A stretch of DNA of 64,000 nucleotides, from NCBI RefSeq assembly GCF_029193815.1, contig NZ_JARFVC010000002.1, forward strand, positions 186,001 through 250,000. Direction: 5' to 3'. The position numbers were made by a program, and so were the translations under genes. Shown in pieces: positions 45,214 through 53,666 of this stretch. A model generated the notes under the pieces. It was not told where the DNA came from and did not search any database. It saw nothing but the letters and a program-made list of their open reading frames with translations. The DNA is from Cytobacillus sp. S13-E01 (GTDB taxonomy: Bacteria; Bacillota; Bacilli; Bacillales; Bacillaceae_L). How positions within the stretch are numbered: position 1 is the first letter of the stretch; each line of letters begins with the position of its first letter.

Positions 45214-46811
45214 CAAACTTCACCACCATTATTTCCTTCTGGTGGGGCGGGTGTTTTTGTTTCTTCACTAAATTTTGGAGAACTACTCTTTAAATAAGCT
45301 GGTCTAGAATGAAGGTTCCAAATCGGAAAACGGACAAATAAATCCTTTTGATCCTCGATAATAAGCGGGGCTACTGGAGTTAAATATGGCACTCCAAAAG
45401 AACGTAAGCTAGTTAAATGAACAACCATTAAAATTAATATGATAAGAATCCCATATAAACCCAATAAGGATGCACCAATGATTAATACAAATCGTAGTAA
45501 CCTTGTTGAAATCGAAAAATTATAAATAGGTGATACAAAGCTTGCGATTGCTGTAAATGCAACAATAATGACTAATACATTCGAGACTAACCCAGCTTCC
45601 ACTGCTGCTTGACCAATAACCAAAGCACCAACTATCGAAACAGTTTGACCAACTGCACGTGGCATTCTTATTCCAGCTTCCCTTAGCACCTCAAAGGTTA
45701 ATTCCATCATAAGAATTTCAAAAACCGCTGGAAATGGGACTCCTTCGCGTTGAGCTTGTACACTAATTAATAATTGGGTGGGCATTAGCTCCTGATGATA
45801 TGTTGTAATTGCCACATATAAAGAAGGTAATACCAGAGCGATCATAAATGACATATACCTTATTAACCTAATAAAGGACGCCATAAAGAATGGCTGATAA
45901 TAGTCTTCAGAAGACTTGAAAAAGTCGGTCATAACACTTGGCACTTGCAAAACGAACGGACTTCCATCTACTAGAATCGCTATCCTACCTTCTATTAGCC
46001 CCGCAGAAATGGCGTCTGGTCTTTCCGTATTATTTGACATAGGAAACGGTGTAAAGCTCTTGTCAGCTATATACTCTTCGATATTTCCCGAATCTAAAAT
46101 TGAGGAGGTTTCGATGGCTTCAACTCTTTTTGTTACCTCATCTAAAATATCCTGGTTCGTTATCCCCTCAATATAACCAATTGAAACGGACGTACGAGTA
46201 TCTTTGCCTATTACATAGGATGTAAACCTTACATTCGGATTTTTAATTCTTCTCCTGATTAAGCTTATATTGGTTTGAAGGGATTCTGTAAAACTATCCT
46301 TTGGTCCACGTATAATCGTTTGTGTACTTGGTTCTGTGATTGGTCTCTTCTCAGCATTGCCAATTTCAATTCCGATTGCCTCGCAAATCCCATCAACTAT
46401 AATGACCGCATACCCCGATAAGATGCACCAAGTGAGTTGGTGAAAATTCGTTATCCTCTCTGATATGAGTCCAGATAAATAATCTTTACGAAAAGATTCC
46501 AAATCCCCCGTAGTAATCATTCCATTTTGATTATTAAATTTTTTCAAAGGCGTAACAACATACTCAGCGAGAAGATTTTTGTCAATCATAGTATTTAAAT
46601 ACACAACCATTCCATTCGACTGTCCCATTAAAAGAGGTGTAATTGTAAAATCAGATGAGTTACCAAATTGATTTTGAATATTCCTTTTAGTTTCTTCAAT
46701 CCTCGAAAAGTCACTTTGACTATTATCTGAAGAATATAGTTCATCAGTTGTAGTATGACCACTATTTTTATTAGCCTTCCGTTTAAATAGTGTTTTTGAA
46801 TTGAACATCAT
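45213..46811 (-). CDS. Germinant receptor A subunit (GerA family)
   Basis: 532 aa. Hydrophilic N-terminal ~230 residues, then spans near residues 290-310, 335-355, 395-440 and 450-475, and a C-terminal cytoplasmic Pro-rich tail. Family blocks: GRIAILVDGSPFVLQVPS, LPSLYVAITTYHQELMPTQLL, REAGIRMPRAVGQTVSIVGAL, and PYLTPVAPLI. Part of the channel/receptor complex that senses germinants in the spore inner membrane. Overlaps the B gene by 29 bp. Confidence 0.94.
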   Translation of the reverse strand: MMFNSKTLFKRKANKNSGHTTTDELYSSDNSQSDFSRIEETKRNIQNQFGNSSDFTITPLLMGQSNGMVVYLNTMIDKNLLAEYVVTPLKKFNNQNGMITTGDLESFRKDYLSGLISERITNFHQLTWCILSGYAVIIVDGICEAIGIEIGNAEKRPITEPSTQTIIRGPKDSFTESLQTNISLIRRRIKNPNVRFTSYVIGKDTRTSVSIGYIEGITNQDILDEVTKRVEAIETSSILDSGNIEEYIADKSFTPFPMSNNTERPDAISAGLIEGRIAILVDGSPFVLQVPSVMTDFFKSSEDYYQPFFMASFIRLIRYMSFMIALVLPSLYVAITTYHQELMPTQLLISVQAQREGVPFPAVFEILMMELTFEVLREAGIRMPRAVGQTVSIVGALVIGQAAVEAGLVSNVLVIIVAFTAIASFVSPIYNFSISTRLLRFVLIIGASLLGLYGILIILILMVVHLTSLRSFGVPYLTPVAPLIIEDQKDLFVRFPIWNLHSRPAYLKSSSPKFSEETKTPAPPEGNNGGEV

Positions 46812-47922
46812 TTTTTCTCCTTTTTTGCACCTTTCTATTTTTAAATAATAAGATTACTAAAATAACAGCAGGAATGACAAATTGGAATGGAATGTGAAAT
46901 AGATATGGAACAAGTACTAAGCCTTCTTCTATATGTTCAGCAAAATTATCAGAAACAGTTATTGAAATTAACCCAATTATTGTACTCATCGGAAGGATAA
47001 ATAATCTATATGGACGATTAAAGACTAGTTCTAATCCTTTTAATCCTCCAAAAAAGAAAACACTAACTTTTACGATGATTCCAAACATCACCACAAAAAC
47101 AATTACGAGATCGACCCTTTCAATAAAATCTAACAAAGATATTTCACGCGCTGCTGAAAGCAATGGAAAATTGGAACGACCTTTCATCTCAGCCCCGAGC
47201 GTAGCAATCTCCACCATCGAAGCATACATTAAAAATAATCCACTCAAAAAAACAGCTATCATACTGACTTTGCCGGCATACTCAAACCTTGTTACATATG
47301 GAATGATTAGAGTAAACACAATCATCTCTCCAAACGGAAAGGTTAGTAACGTCGGGAACATTGCATCAATAATCGGTGAAAAACCTTCTGCAAGAACAGG
47401 CCGAAAGTTAGCAAACTGCATTTCACCTGAAAATAGAATAAATATACCAACCAATAAAATAAACACAACCAAGTAAGGTAAGAATATTTCAGAGGTTCTG
47501 CTCAGCACTTCAAGACCAAGATAAACAATGTAAGCTATGACTAAAATCATTGTTAAAGAGATAATTTCAGTTGGTGTAAGGACAAATATTGAGGAAACTA
47601 TTAATTCACCAAAATCTCTAAGGACCCTTGAGGCAATATAAAAAAAATAAAAAATGTAACCCATAATAATAACTTTGCTAAATAGCTTACCGAGGCAGAA
47701 CTCTATAATCTCAAACAAATTTTTACCAGGCTTACGTGTAAGTAGATACCAGTAGAAAAAAGTTATCAATATCCCGATTAGCGTGGATAAGAAAACCGCT
47801 AACCACGCGTCCTGCTTCGCTTCATTCCCTAAACCAATTACAATTGCACTTCCAAGTTCAAAAACGTAAATTAAAATAAAAAGTTGCCAAAGTGAAATCT
47901 TTTCTATTAAATGGACCCTCAT
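46783..47922 (-). CDS. Germinant receptor B subunit (GerB, spore germination permease)
   Basis: 379 aa, ten predicted spans, APC-superfamily permease of GerAB type. ATG with CGAGG upstream. Starts KISLWQLFILIYVFELGSAIV, with FGEMIVFTLIIPYV in the middle. The B subunit binds the small-molecule germinant. The gene order here is D-B-A-C rather than the classical A-B-C. Confidence 0.93.
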   Translation of the reverse strand: MRVHLIEKISLWQLFILIYVFELGSAIVIGLGNEAKQDAWLAVFLSTLIGILITFFYWYLLTRKPGKNLFEIIEFCLGKLFSKVIIMGYIFYFFYIASRVLRDFGELIVSSIFVLTPTEIISLTMILVIAYIVYLGLEVLSRTSEIFLPYLVVFILLVGIFILFSGEMQFANFRPVLAEGFSPIIDAMFPTLLTFPFGEMIVFTLIIPYVTRFEYAGKVSMIAVFLSGLFLMYASMVEIATLGAEMKGRSNFPLLSAAREISLLDFIERVDLVIVFVVMFGIIVKVSVFFFGGLKGLELVFNRPYRLFILPMSTIIGLISITVSDNFAEHIEEGLVLVPYLFHIPFQFVIPAVILVILLFKNRKVQKRRKNDVQFKNTI

Positions 47923-47948
47923 TGAATTAACCTCGCATAAAGAGTTGA

Positions 47949-48185
47949 TTAATTGTTTTGTTTGTACCTATAATCAATAATTAGACTAGAAATAAGCCCA
48001 AATAACATCCCTAACTCTACAATCCACCGTCTCGTACCTTCTGTTCTAAAAATAACAGTTTGAAAGGTCTCTATGAATGATGAAGTGTATAGATAACTAT
48101 CTATTATTGCGAGAACGCTTGAAAATATTGTTAGTACAATTAAAAATGCAAATGTAACCATCGATACCACCACATTATTTTTCAA
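47949..48185 (-). CDS. Small two-span protein, probable germinant receptor D subunit
   Basis: Up to 78 aa with spans at about residues 8-30 and 54-70. TTG at 48185 has no SD; an ATG at 48161 (GGTGG five bases upstream) is a good alternative. Size, two-span layout and position at the head of a ger operon match the D-subunit proteins known to modulate germinant receptors in Bacillus. Assignment is by context. Confidence 0.65.
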   Translation of the reverse strand: MKNNVVVSMVTFAFLIVLTIFSSVLAIIDSYLYTSSFIETFQTVIFRTEGTRRWIVELGMLFGLISSLIIDYRYKQNN

Positions 48186-48333
48186 CTTATCTAAAGTATT
48201 ACCATTAATTTCTCAATTATGTTACTTAAGTGTAAAGTAAACTCGCCAAGTGGTGAGCCTTAAAGGCGAAGACAGAGGTGTAGTTACACTTATGCGTTTT
48301 AGAATTTATGGATATAAATTCTGATTAGGCAAG

Positions 48334-48362
48334 AAAAGCGCAGGGCGCCCGAGCTAGACACT
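48334..48362. repeat. Large structured repeat (copy 4, internally deleted)
   Basis: AAAAGCGCAGGGCGCCCGAG joined directly to CTAGACA: only the two ends of the repeat remain, as if the hairpin body had been excised. Confidence 0.65.
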
Positions 48363-48390
48363 TAAACTAGGTACAAAATTTTCTTACATA
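48361..48390 (+). repeat. ACTAGGTACAAA repeat (copy 3, shortened)
   Basis: CTTAAACTAGGTACAAAATT then TTCTTACATA; follows the structured repeat as in copy 2. Confidence 0.6.
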
Positions 48391-48393
48391 AAA

Positions 48394-48419
48394 ACACCTA
48401 GTCTAAAACGACTAGGTGT
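48394..48419 (-). terminator. Terminator of the yodTSRQ operon
   Basis: Perfect 10-bp stem ACACCTAGTC / GACTAGGTGT; minus-strand TTTTTATG run follows. Confidence 0.88.
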
Positions 48420-48441
48420 ATTGAATTTAGTATTTTTGAAT

Positions 48442-49731
48442 TCAATTATCCTCTTCATTGTTAGTTGTTTCTATTCCACACCAGTTTATTAACGTTAAGG
48501 CGATTATTTCCGCATATTCAAATATTCGTTCTAAGTCAATGTATTCATTTGGATAATGGGCAACTTCAGTTACTCCTGGACCGAAAACGATTGTTGGTAT
48601 ATTTGCTACTTTTGTAAATAAACCACCATCCGTCCCCCATGGTGACGCCTCAATTATAGGGTCTGTTTCTCTAACTTTTTTGTAACCAGCTATTAAACTT
48701 GTCATTAACTCATGGTCCATTTTAATTGTTCCAGGTACCCATCTTGCACCAAACCACTCTACCTTAATAGGATGCTCCCGGAACCATGAATCGATTTTAA
48801 ATAGTCCTTCCAACCATTGTTCAAATTCTTCCTTTACATCCTCTATCTTTTCTTCAGGAGATACTCCAATTCTCCCTTCAAACGATACCTGATCTGGTAC
48901 AGATGACGGCCATGTGCCACCATGTATTTTTCCTATGTTAATTGGTATTGGTATTGGCACGTCTTTATAAAGAGGATCGTTTATTTTTGCATTTCTTCTC
49001 ATTTCAAGCTTTTCAATTTGTCTTAGGACAATTGTACTTTTTTCAATTGCACTTACCCCTTGGTATCTTGTACCGCCATGTGCAGATCTACCTTGCACAA
49101 TACAACGAAACCACATTGAGCCTTGTTGCTTTGGGAATATTTTCATATTAGTGGGTTCAGGAATAATTGCACCATCTGCCTTATACCCTCTCAAAATGGC
49201 CGCAAGCGTCCCTGCACCACCACTTTCTTCCTCAATAACACTTTGGAAGATAACATCACCCTGAAGTTTTATTTCTAATGATCTGATTGCATCAATAGCT
49301 AAAAGTAATGCTGTGTTTCCACCTTTCATATCAGTTGAGCCACGACCGTACAATTTCCCATTTGTAATTTCTCCTGCATAAGGGTCATATTCCCATTGAG
49401 CAAGCTCACCTTCTGGAACTACATCAATATGGCCATTTAAAATGATCGACCTTCCTCCACCTGTTCCTTTTAATACACCAACAACATTTGGACTGTTTGT
49501 AAAATGATTTCGTGGTGAAACAAAATAAGGGTGACTAAGTAAAGTTGTACCTGCTGGTTCCCAAATATCTATGTCTAATCCCATTTCACGACATTTTTCA
49601 ACGACAATTGCTTGAGCACTTCCTTCATTCCCCTGAATACTTGGCTCTTGAACTAATTTCTTAAGCAATCGGATACCTTTTAAACGATTATCAGTAATCC
49701 ATTGATGTATTTGCTCCTTATAATCATTCAA
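48442..49731 (-). CDS. yodQ: M20 family deacetylase/peptidase (YodQ-like)
   Basis: 429 aa, TTG start with AAGGAG 9 bases upstream. M20/ArgE motifs: LNGHIDVVPEG, GRGSTDMKGGNTALLLA, VIEEESGGAG, and SAHGG in the dimerisation domain; C-terminal HYPNEYIDLERIF. Annotated as acetylornithine deacetylase or related. In this locus it may remove the acetyl group from acetyl-beta-lysine or a related intermediate (inference). Last gene of the yodTSRQ operon. Confidence 0.9.
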   Translation of the reverse strand: MNDYKEQIHQWITDNRLKGIRLLKKLVQEPSIQGNEGSAQAIVVEKCREMGLDIDIWEPAGTTLLSHPYFVSPRNHFTNSPNVVGVLKGTGGGRSIILNGHIDVVPEGELAQWEYDPYAGEITNGKLYGRGSTDMKGGNTALLLAIDAIRSLEIKLQGDVIFQSVIEEESGGAGTLAAILRGYKADGAIIPEPTNMKIFPKQQGSMWFRCIVQGRSAHGGTRYQGVSAIEKSTIVLRQIEKLEMRRNAKINDPLYKDVPIPIPINIGKIHGGTWPSSVPDQVSFEGRIGVSPEEKIEDVKEEFEQWLEGLFKIDSWFREHPIKVEWFGARWVPGTIKMDHELMTSLIAGYKKVRETDPIIEASPWGTDGGLFTKVANIPTIVFGPGVTEVAHYPNEYIDLERIFEYAEIIALTLINWCGIETTNNEEDN

Positions 49732-49781
49732 TATCGACCACTCCTTTCACTAAGAAACTACAATTCTATTTTTTTATTGTT

Positions 49782-50447
49782 TTAATAGGAAATATTTTCA
49801 ATGGTCTCAGCTAAAATTAACTGTGCTGACGTGTTACTAACTACTTCTGCTACGGTATATGGCTCCATCACTTCAGTTAATCGTAAACCTTCATTAGTAA
49901 CTTGAATTACTGCCATTTCTGTAATAATTAAATCAACACATTGTTTACTTGTTAAAGGTATAGTACATTCTCTAACAATCTTTGATTCTCCTGTTTTACT
50001 TGTATGATTCATAAGAACAATGACCTTTTTAGCTTTCTGTGCTAATTCCATTGCCCCACCCATTCCAGGTACTCGTTTTCCAGGAACGATCCAATTAGCT
50101 AAATCACCCTTTTCACTAACCTGTAAAGAGCCAAGTATCGTGATGTCAATATAACCCCTTCTTATCATTCCAAATGCAACCGAACTATCAAAGTAAGATA
50201 CCCCTTTAACAGTACTAACTGGGTACCCGGCAGCATTACATAGATTCTCATCCTCAAGCCCGTTTGAAGGAGTTGGACCAATGCCTAATATGCCATTTTC
50301 GGCTTGAATCATTACATGCATGTTTTGTGGGAGGTGGTTTGGGACCAGTGAAGGAATGCCAATCCCTAAATTTACAATCATTCCCGCTTTTATTTCTTGT
50401 GCTGCACGCTTTGCAATTCGATTTCTCGTATCTATTCCCAAACCCAT
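49782..50447 (-). CDS. yodR: CoA-transferase subunit B (YodR-like)
   Basis: 221 aa from the ATG at 50447 (GGGGTG 8 bases upstream), overlapping the A subunit by 16 bp. Family I CoA-transferase beta subunit: VNLGIGIPSLVPNH, IQAENGILGIGP (catalytic Glu), GAMELAQKAKKVIVLMNH. Pairs with YodS to move CoA between short-chain beta-keto acids and acetate or succinate. Confidence 0.92.
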   Translation of the reverse strand: MGLGIDTRNRIAKRAAQEIKAGMIVNLGIGIPSLVPNHLPQNMHVMIQAENGILGIGPTPSNGLEDENLCNAAGYPVSTVKGVSYFDSSVAFGMIRRGYIDITILGSLQVSEKGDLANWIVPGKRVPGMGGAMELAQKAKKVIVLMNHTSKTGESKIVRECTIPLTSKQCVDLIITEMAVIQVTNEGLRLTEVMEPYTVAEVVSNTSAQLILAETIENISY

Positions 50448-51127
50448 TGCCAATTCACCCCATTACTTTTTACAATTAGATCTACATAAACACCTGGTGT
50501 TATAATCTCTTCTGGCTCAAGACTTCCGAGCGGGACAATTTCTTCAACTTCGGCAATCGTGAATTTTCCAGCCATTGCGATTAGTGGATTCATATTTCGT
50601 GCACTTTTGTCATATACAAGGTTTCCAAAAGGATCGCTTTTTTTAGCAAAAATAATCGAAACGTCAGCAGCCAGTGGCTTCTCTAAAAGAAACTCAGCCC
50701 CATCAACAGTAACCCTTTGTTTGTTCTTTGAAACAATTTCATTATCCATTCCAACATCAACTAGGATCCCTCCAAGGCCAACGCCGCCAGCTCGTATTCG
50801 CTCTGCCAGAGTACCTTGAGGAACAAATTCTACATCTATTTCACCAGCTGTCATTAATTGACCGGCTATAGGATTTGAGCCAATGTGAGATGCAATAATT
50901 CTCTTTATACGTCTTTCCCTTACTAATCTTCCTATTCCTATGTTCGGAAAGCCTGTGTCATTCCCAATAATGGTTAGTTCATTTATTCCTTTCTCTAAAA
51001 TCCCGTCTACTAGGCTCGGAGGGGTGCCTATTCCACCAAATCCACCAAACATTAGTGTAGACCCTGATTTTATATATGATAATGCCTCTTCTAAGCTAGC
51101 AATCTTATTAAATTCATCTTTTATCAT
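50432..51127 (-). CDS. yodS: CoA-transferase subunit A (YodS-like)
   Basis: 231 aa from the ATG at 51127 (AGAGG 8 bases upstream). Alpha-subunit blocks: LMFGGFGGIGTPPSLVDGI, FVPQGTLAERIRAGGVGLGG, GNLVYDKSARNMNPLIAMAG. Cytoplasmic. Preceded by yodT (15 bp) and overlapping yodR, a clear operon. Confidence 0.92.
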   Translation of the reverse strand: MIKDEFNKIASLEEALSYIKSGSTLMFGGFGGIGTPPSLVDGILEKGINELTIIGNDTGFPNIGIGRLVRERRIKRIIASHIGSNPIAGQLMTAGEIDVEFVPQGTLAERIRAGGVGLGGILVDVGMDNEIVSKNKQRVTVDGAEFLLEKPLAADVSIIFAKKSDPFGNLVYDKSARNMNPLIAMAGKFTIAEVEEIVPLGSLEPEEIITPGVYVDLIVKSNGVNWQWVWE

Positions 51128-51142
51128 TTGCTCCACCTCTTT

Positions 51143-52498
51143 TTACGAAGAAATAATTCCTTTTAGTTGCAGGTCATGTTGTAATTGATTGATTGTTCGT
51201 TCGAAAATTTTCACTAATTCATCTATTTGTTCCGTCGTAATCGTTAATGGAGGAGCTATAAGGATCGCATCCCCGCCAACTCCCTCTATTCCTGTTGCGG
51301 AGGGATAGAGTAAAAGACCATTTTTCTGTGCTTTTTCTATGACCATACTTGTTAAGGCAACTTCACGACTAAATGGTAGTTTCTTTAGAAAGTCAGAAAC
51401 AAATTCAACTCCTATAAGAAGCCCCATCCCTCTAACATCACCGATGATAGGGTAAAGTTTCCGTAAGTTTCTTAGTTTATTTAATAAATATCTTCCATTT
51501 TTTTCAGCATTTTTAACAAGGTTGTTTTTTTCAATATATTGGATGACTGCAAGTGCAACTGCAGTTGACTGAGGGTTTGCGCTATACGTATGACCACTCA
51601 TGATTAATTTAGATCCTTTTGAAATCGTTTCGATAATTTGATCACTAACAATTGCAGCCGCTATCGGTGTGTACCCTGCGCTCATGCCTTTCCCAATCGT
51701 GACGATATCAGGCTTGGTATCCCAATATTCCATCGCAAACATTCTCCCTGTACGTCCCATTCCAGACATAACCTCGTCGGCAATAAACAAAATTTCGTTC
51801 TTATCACATATTTCTCTGATCTTTTCGTAGTACCCTTCAGGTGGGACAATTGCACCTGCAGCCGCACCAACTATTGGTTCTGCAATAAAGGCTGCGATAT
51901 TCTCAGACCCTATTCGTTTTATAGCAAGCTCTAATTCTGTCGCGCACTTAAGATTACATGAGGGGAAACTAGAATCATATGGACATCGATAGCAATATGG
52001 TGGAGAAACAGATGGATAATCTTCTAATATTGATACAAAACGTGCTCTTCTGGACGAATGACCTGACATTGAAAGAGCACCAATCGTAATTCCGTGATAA
52101 CTCATCCATCTTGATAGAATTTTGTTTTTTCCTTTTATTCCTCTTTCCTGCCAATATTGGATGGCAATTTTCATAGCTGTTTCTGTTGCTTCAGAACCAC
52201 TATTTACAAAAAATGAGTAATTCAAATCACCTTGTGCTAACTGACTTAGCTTTGTGGCAAGTTCTTCAGAAGGTTCGCTGGTAAATTGTGAGCGGTATAC
52301 GAATGAAACTTTCTTAGCCTGTTCCGTAATGACTTCAATTATTTCAGTTACTCCATGCCCTATGCTTGCCGTTACCGCTCCTGAAGAGCCATCAATGTAT
52401 TTTTTTCCTGTTGTATCAAATAAATAAATACCATCACCATAGTTTACAGTGGGATAATCTTGTTCTAAAACAGGCTTAATTAAATGGGATTTATTCAT
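51143..52498 (-). CDS. yodT: Class III PLP aminotransferase (YodT-like)
   Basis: 451 aa, ATG with GGAGGGG 7 bases upstream. GSSGAVTASIGHG, FFVNSGSEATETAMKIA, WMSYHGITIGALSMSGH, FIADEVMSGMGRTG (PLP Asp) and VTIGKGMSAGYTP (PLP Lys). Related to omega-amino acid transaminases; the likely substrate in this operon is an amino acid derived from beta-lysine (inference). First gene of yodTSRQ. A cre site lies 30 bp upstream. Confidence 0.92.
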   Translation of the reverse strand: MNKSHLIKPVLEQDYPTVNYGDGIYLFDTTGKKYIDGSSGAVTASIGHGVTEIIEVITEQAKKVSFVYRSQFTSEPSEELATKLSQLAQGDLNYSFFVNSGSEATETAMKIAIQYWQERGIKGKNKILSRWMSYHGITIGALSMSGHSSRRARFVSILEDYPSVSPPYCYRCPYDSSFPSCNLKCATELELAIKRIGSENIAAFIAEPIVGAAAGAIVPPEGYYEKIREICDKNEILFIADEVMSGMGRTGRMFAMEYWDTKPDIVTIGKGMSAGYTPIAAAIVSDQIIETISKGSKLIMSGHTYSANPQSTAVALAVIQYIEKNNLVKNAEKNGRYLLNKLRNLRKLYPIIGDVRGMGLLIGVEFVSDFLKKLPFSREVALTSMVIEKAQKNGLLLYPSATGIEGVGGDAILIAPPLTITTEQIDELVKIFERTINQLQHDLQLKGIISS

Positions 52499-52528
52499 AT
52501 AGATTCCCCTCCAGTCAAATCAAGCAAA

Positions 52529-52544
52529 TTGAAAACGCTTACAA
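52529..52544 (-). promoter_or_regulatory. cre site before yodTSRQ
   Basis: Minus strand TTGTAAGCGTTTTCAA matches WTGNNARCGNWWWCAW at all 16 positions. 31 bp upstream of the yodT start, so CcpA-HPr(Ser-P) would block the operon when preferred carbon is present. Confidence 0.85.
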
Positions 52545-52560
52545 ATTTAACTTCCTCATA

Positions 52561-52618
52561 CTTACATCATATGTAAGACAGTCTCGATAATTTCGTTCTA
52601 AGAACAAAATATCGAGAC
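52561..52618. terminator. Palindrome and long hairpin between yodT and the flavoprotein gene
   Basis: CTTACAT-cat-ATGTAAG (52561-52577) followed by an 18-bp imperfect stem GTCTCGATAATTTCGTTCT / AGAACAAAATATCGAGAC. The second lies 14 bp after the flavoprotein stop and probably ends its transcript despite lacking a U run; the first may be a yodT operator. Confidence 0.6.
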
Positions 52619-52631
52619 CCTTCTACCCTGG

Positions 52632-53546
52632 CTAATGACAATCATTGATAATGCTCTTATGCATCCAAATCGCAGCCTGTATTCCATCACCCATTGCAAT
52701 TGTTACCTGTTCTGAGTGAGGCAATATATCTCCAGCTGCCCAAACATTCAAAACATTAGTTTCTTTCGTTCGAAAATTGATGTTTAAATGCTTATTCTCT
52801 AATCTTTCTACTCCTAGCTGTGTTGCGAGATCTGTTCTTACTTCGTTTCCACTAAAAGCGATGAATGCCCTATCTCCCTCAACATTTTCACCATTATTTA
52901 GCTTTACTCCTTTAAATTCTGAAGGTTCCTCTCCTGTAAGCACTTCCTTGATACCCTCTTTTAGATACCGGATACCTTTTTTACCCAATTTCACTTTAAC
53001 GTTCTCATCAATATCATGACCATCGTGGTTAATATATGTAATTTTAGAAGTCCAATATGATAATGTGAGTGCAAGGTTAGCCCCTGTTGCTCCAGCACCA
53101 AGGACAATAACTGATTTGTCCTTAACCTCATAGCCATCACAATCTGGACAAACGTAAATCGAAATCCCTAGACAAGGAAAAATGTTGGGAATATCGGGTA
53201 TACGATCCATAACCCCTGTTGCTAATAGAATTTTTTCGGCTCGATATGTACCCCCTGATTCACATTTTAATGTAAATAGACTGTTGTTTTTTGAAGCATC
53301 TGTGACCCGATCATTGATAAAATTCACTCCATATTTTGCAGCATGAGATTTTCCAAGGCTACGTAAGGTTTCACCACTTACCCCATCTGGATAACCCAAA
53401 ATATTATGATAGCTTCTACAAATCGTTGATCGACCATCATTAGAATCAATCACCAAAACATTATGATTATACCTACCAAGTTGAATGGAAGCTTGTAAGC
53501 CTGCAATGCCTCCTCCAACAACAATACAGTCATATGAGTTATTCAT
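52632..53546 (-). CDS. Thioredoxin reductase-like NAD(P)/FAD oxidoreductase
   Basis: 304 aa from the ATG at 53546; an ATG 21 bases earlier is possible. FAD site IVVGGGIAGLQASIQLG, redox pair CPDC in ISIYVCPDCDGYEVKD, NAD(P) site VIVLGAGATGANLAL, and the C-terminal FAD motif NVWAAGDI. Related to bacterial TrxB-like proteins that often act on disulfides or as ferredoxin reductases; the partner is not known. A split inverted repeat (ACACATCC..GGATGTGT) flanks its leader. Confidence 0.85.
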   Translation of the reverse strand: MNNSYDCIVVGGGIAGLQASIQLGRYNHNVLVIDSNDGRSTICRSYHNILGYPDGVSGETLRSLGKSHAAKYGVNFINDRVTDASKNNSLFTLKCESGGTYRAEKILLATGVMDRIPDIPNIFPCLGISIYVCPDCDGYEVKDKSVIVLGAGATGANLALTLSYWTSKITYINHDGHDIDENVKVKLGKKGIRYLKEGIKEVLTGEEPSEFKGVKLNNGENVEGDRAFIAFSGNEVRTDLATQLGVERLENKHLNINFRTKETNVLNVWAAGDILPHSEQVTIAMGDGIQAAIWMHKSIINDCH

Positions 53547-53666
53547 AATAAAACACATCCCTAACATAGTATTTATTTTAGGATGTGTACGATTTTAAAG
53601 AGCTATACAATCAGAATAAAAACTAAAAACAGTTACTCTCCGATAAAAATGTGAATATTAGTCCTG

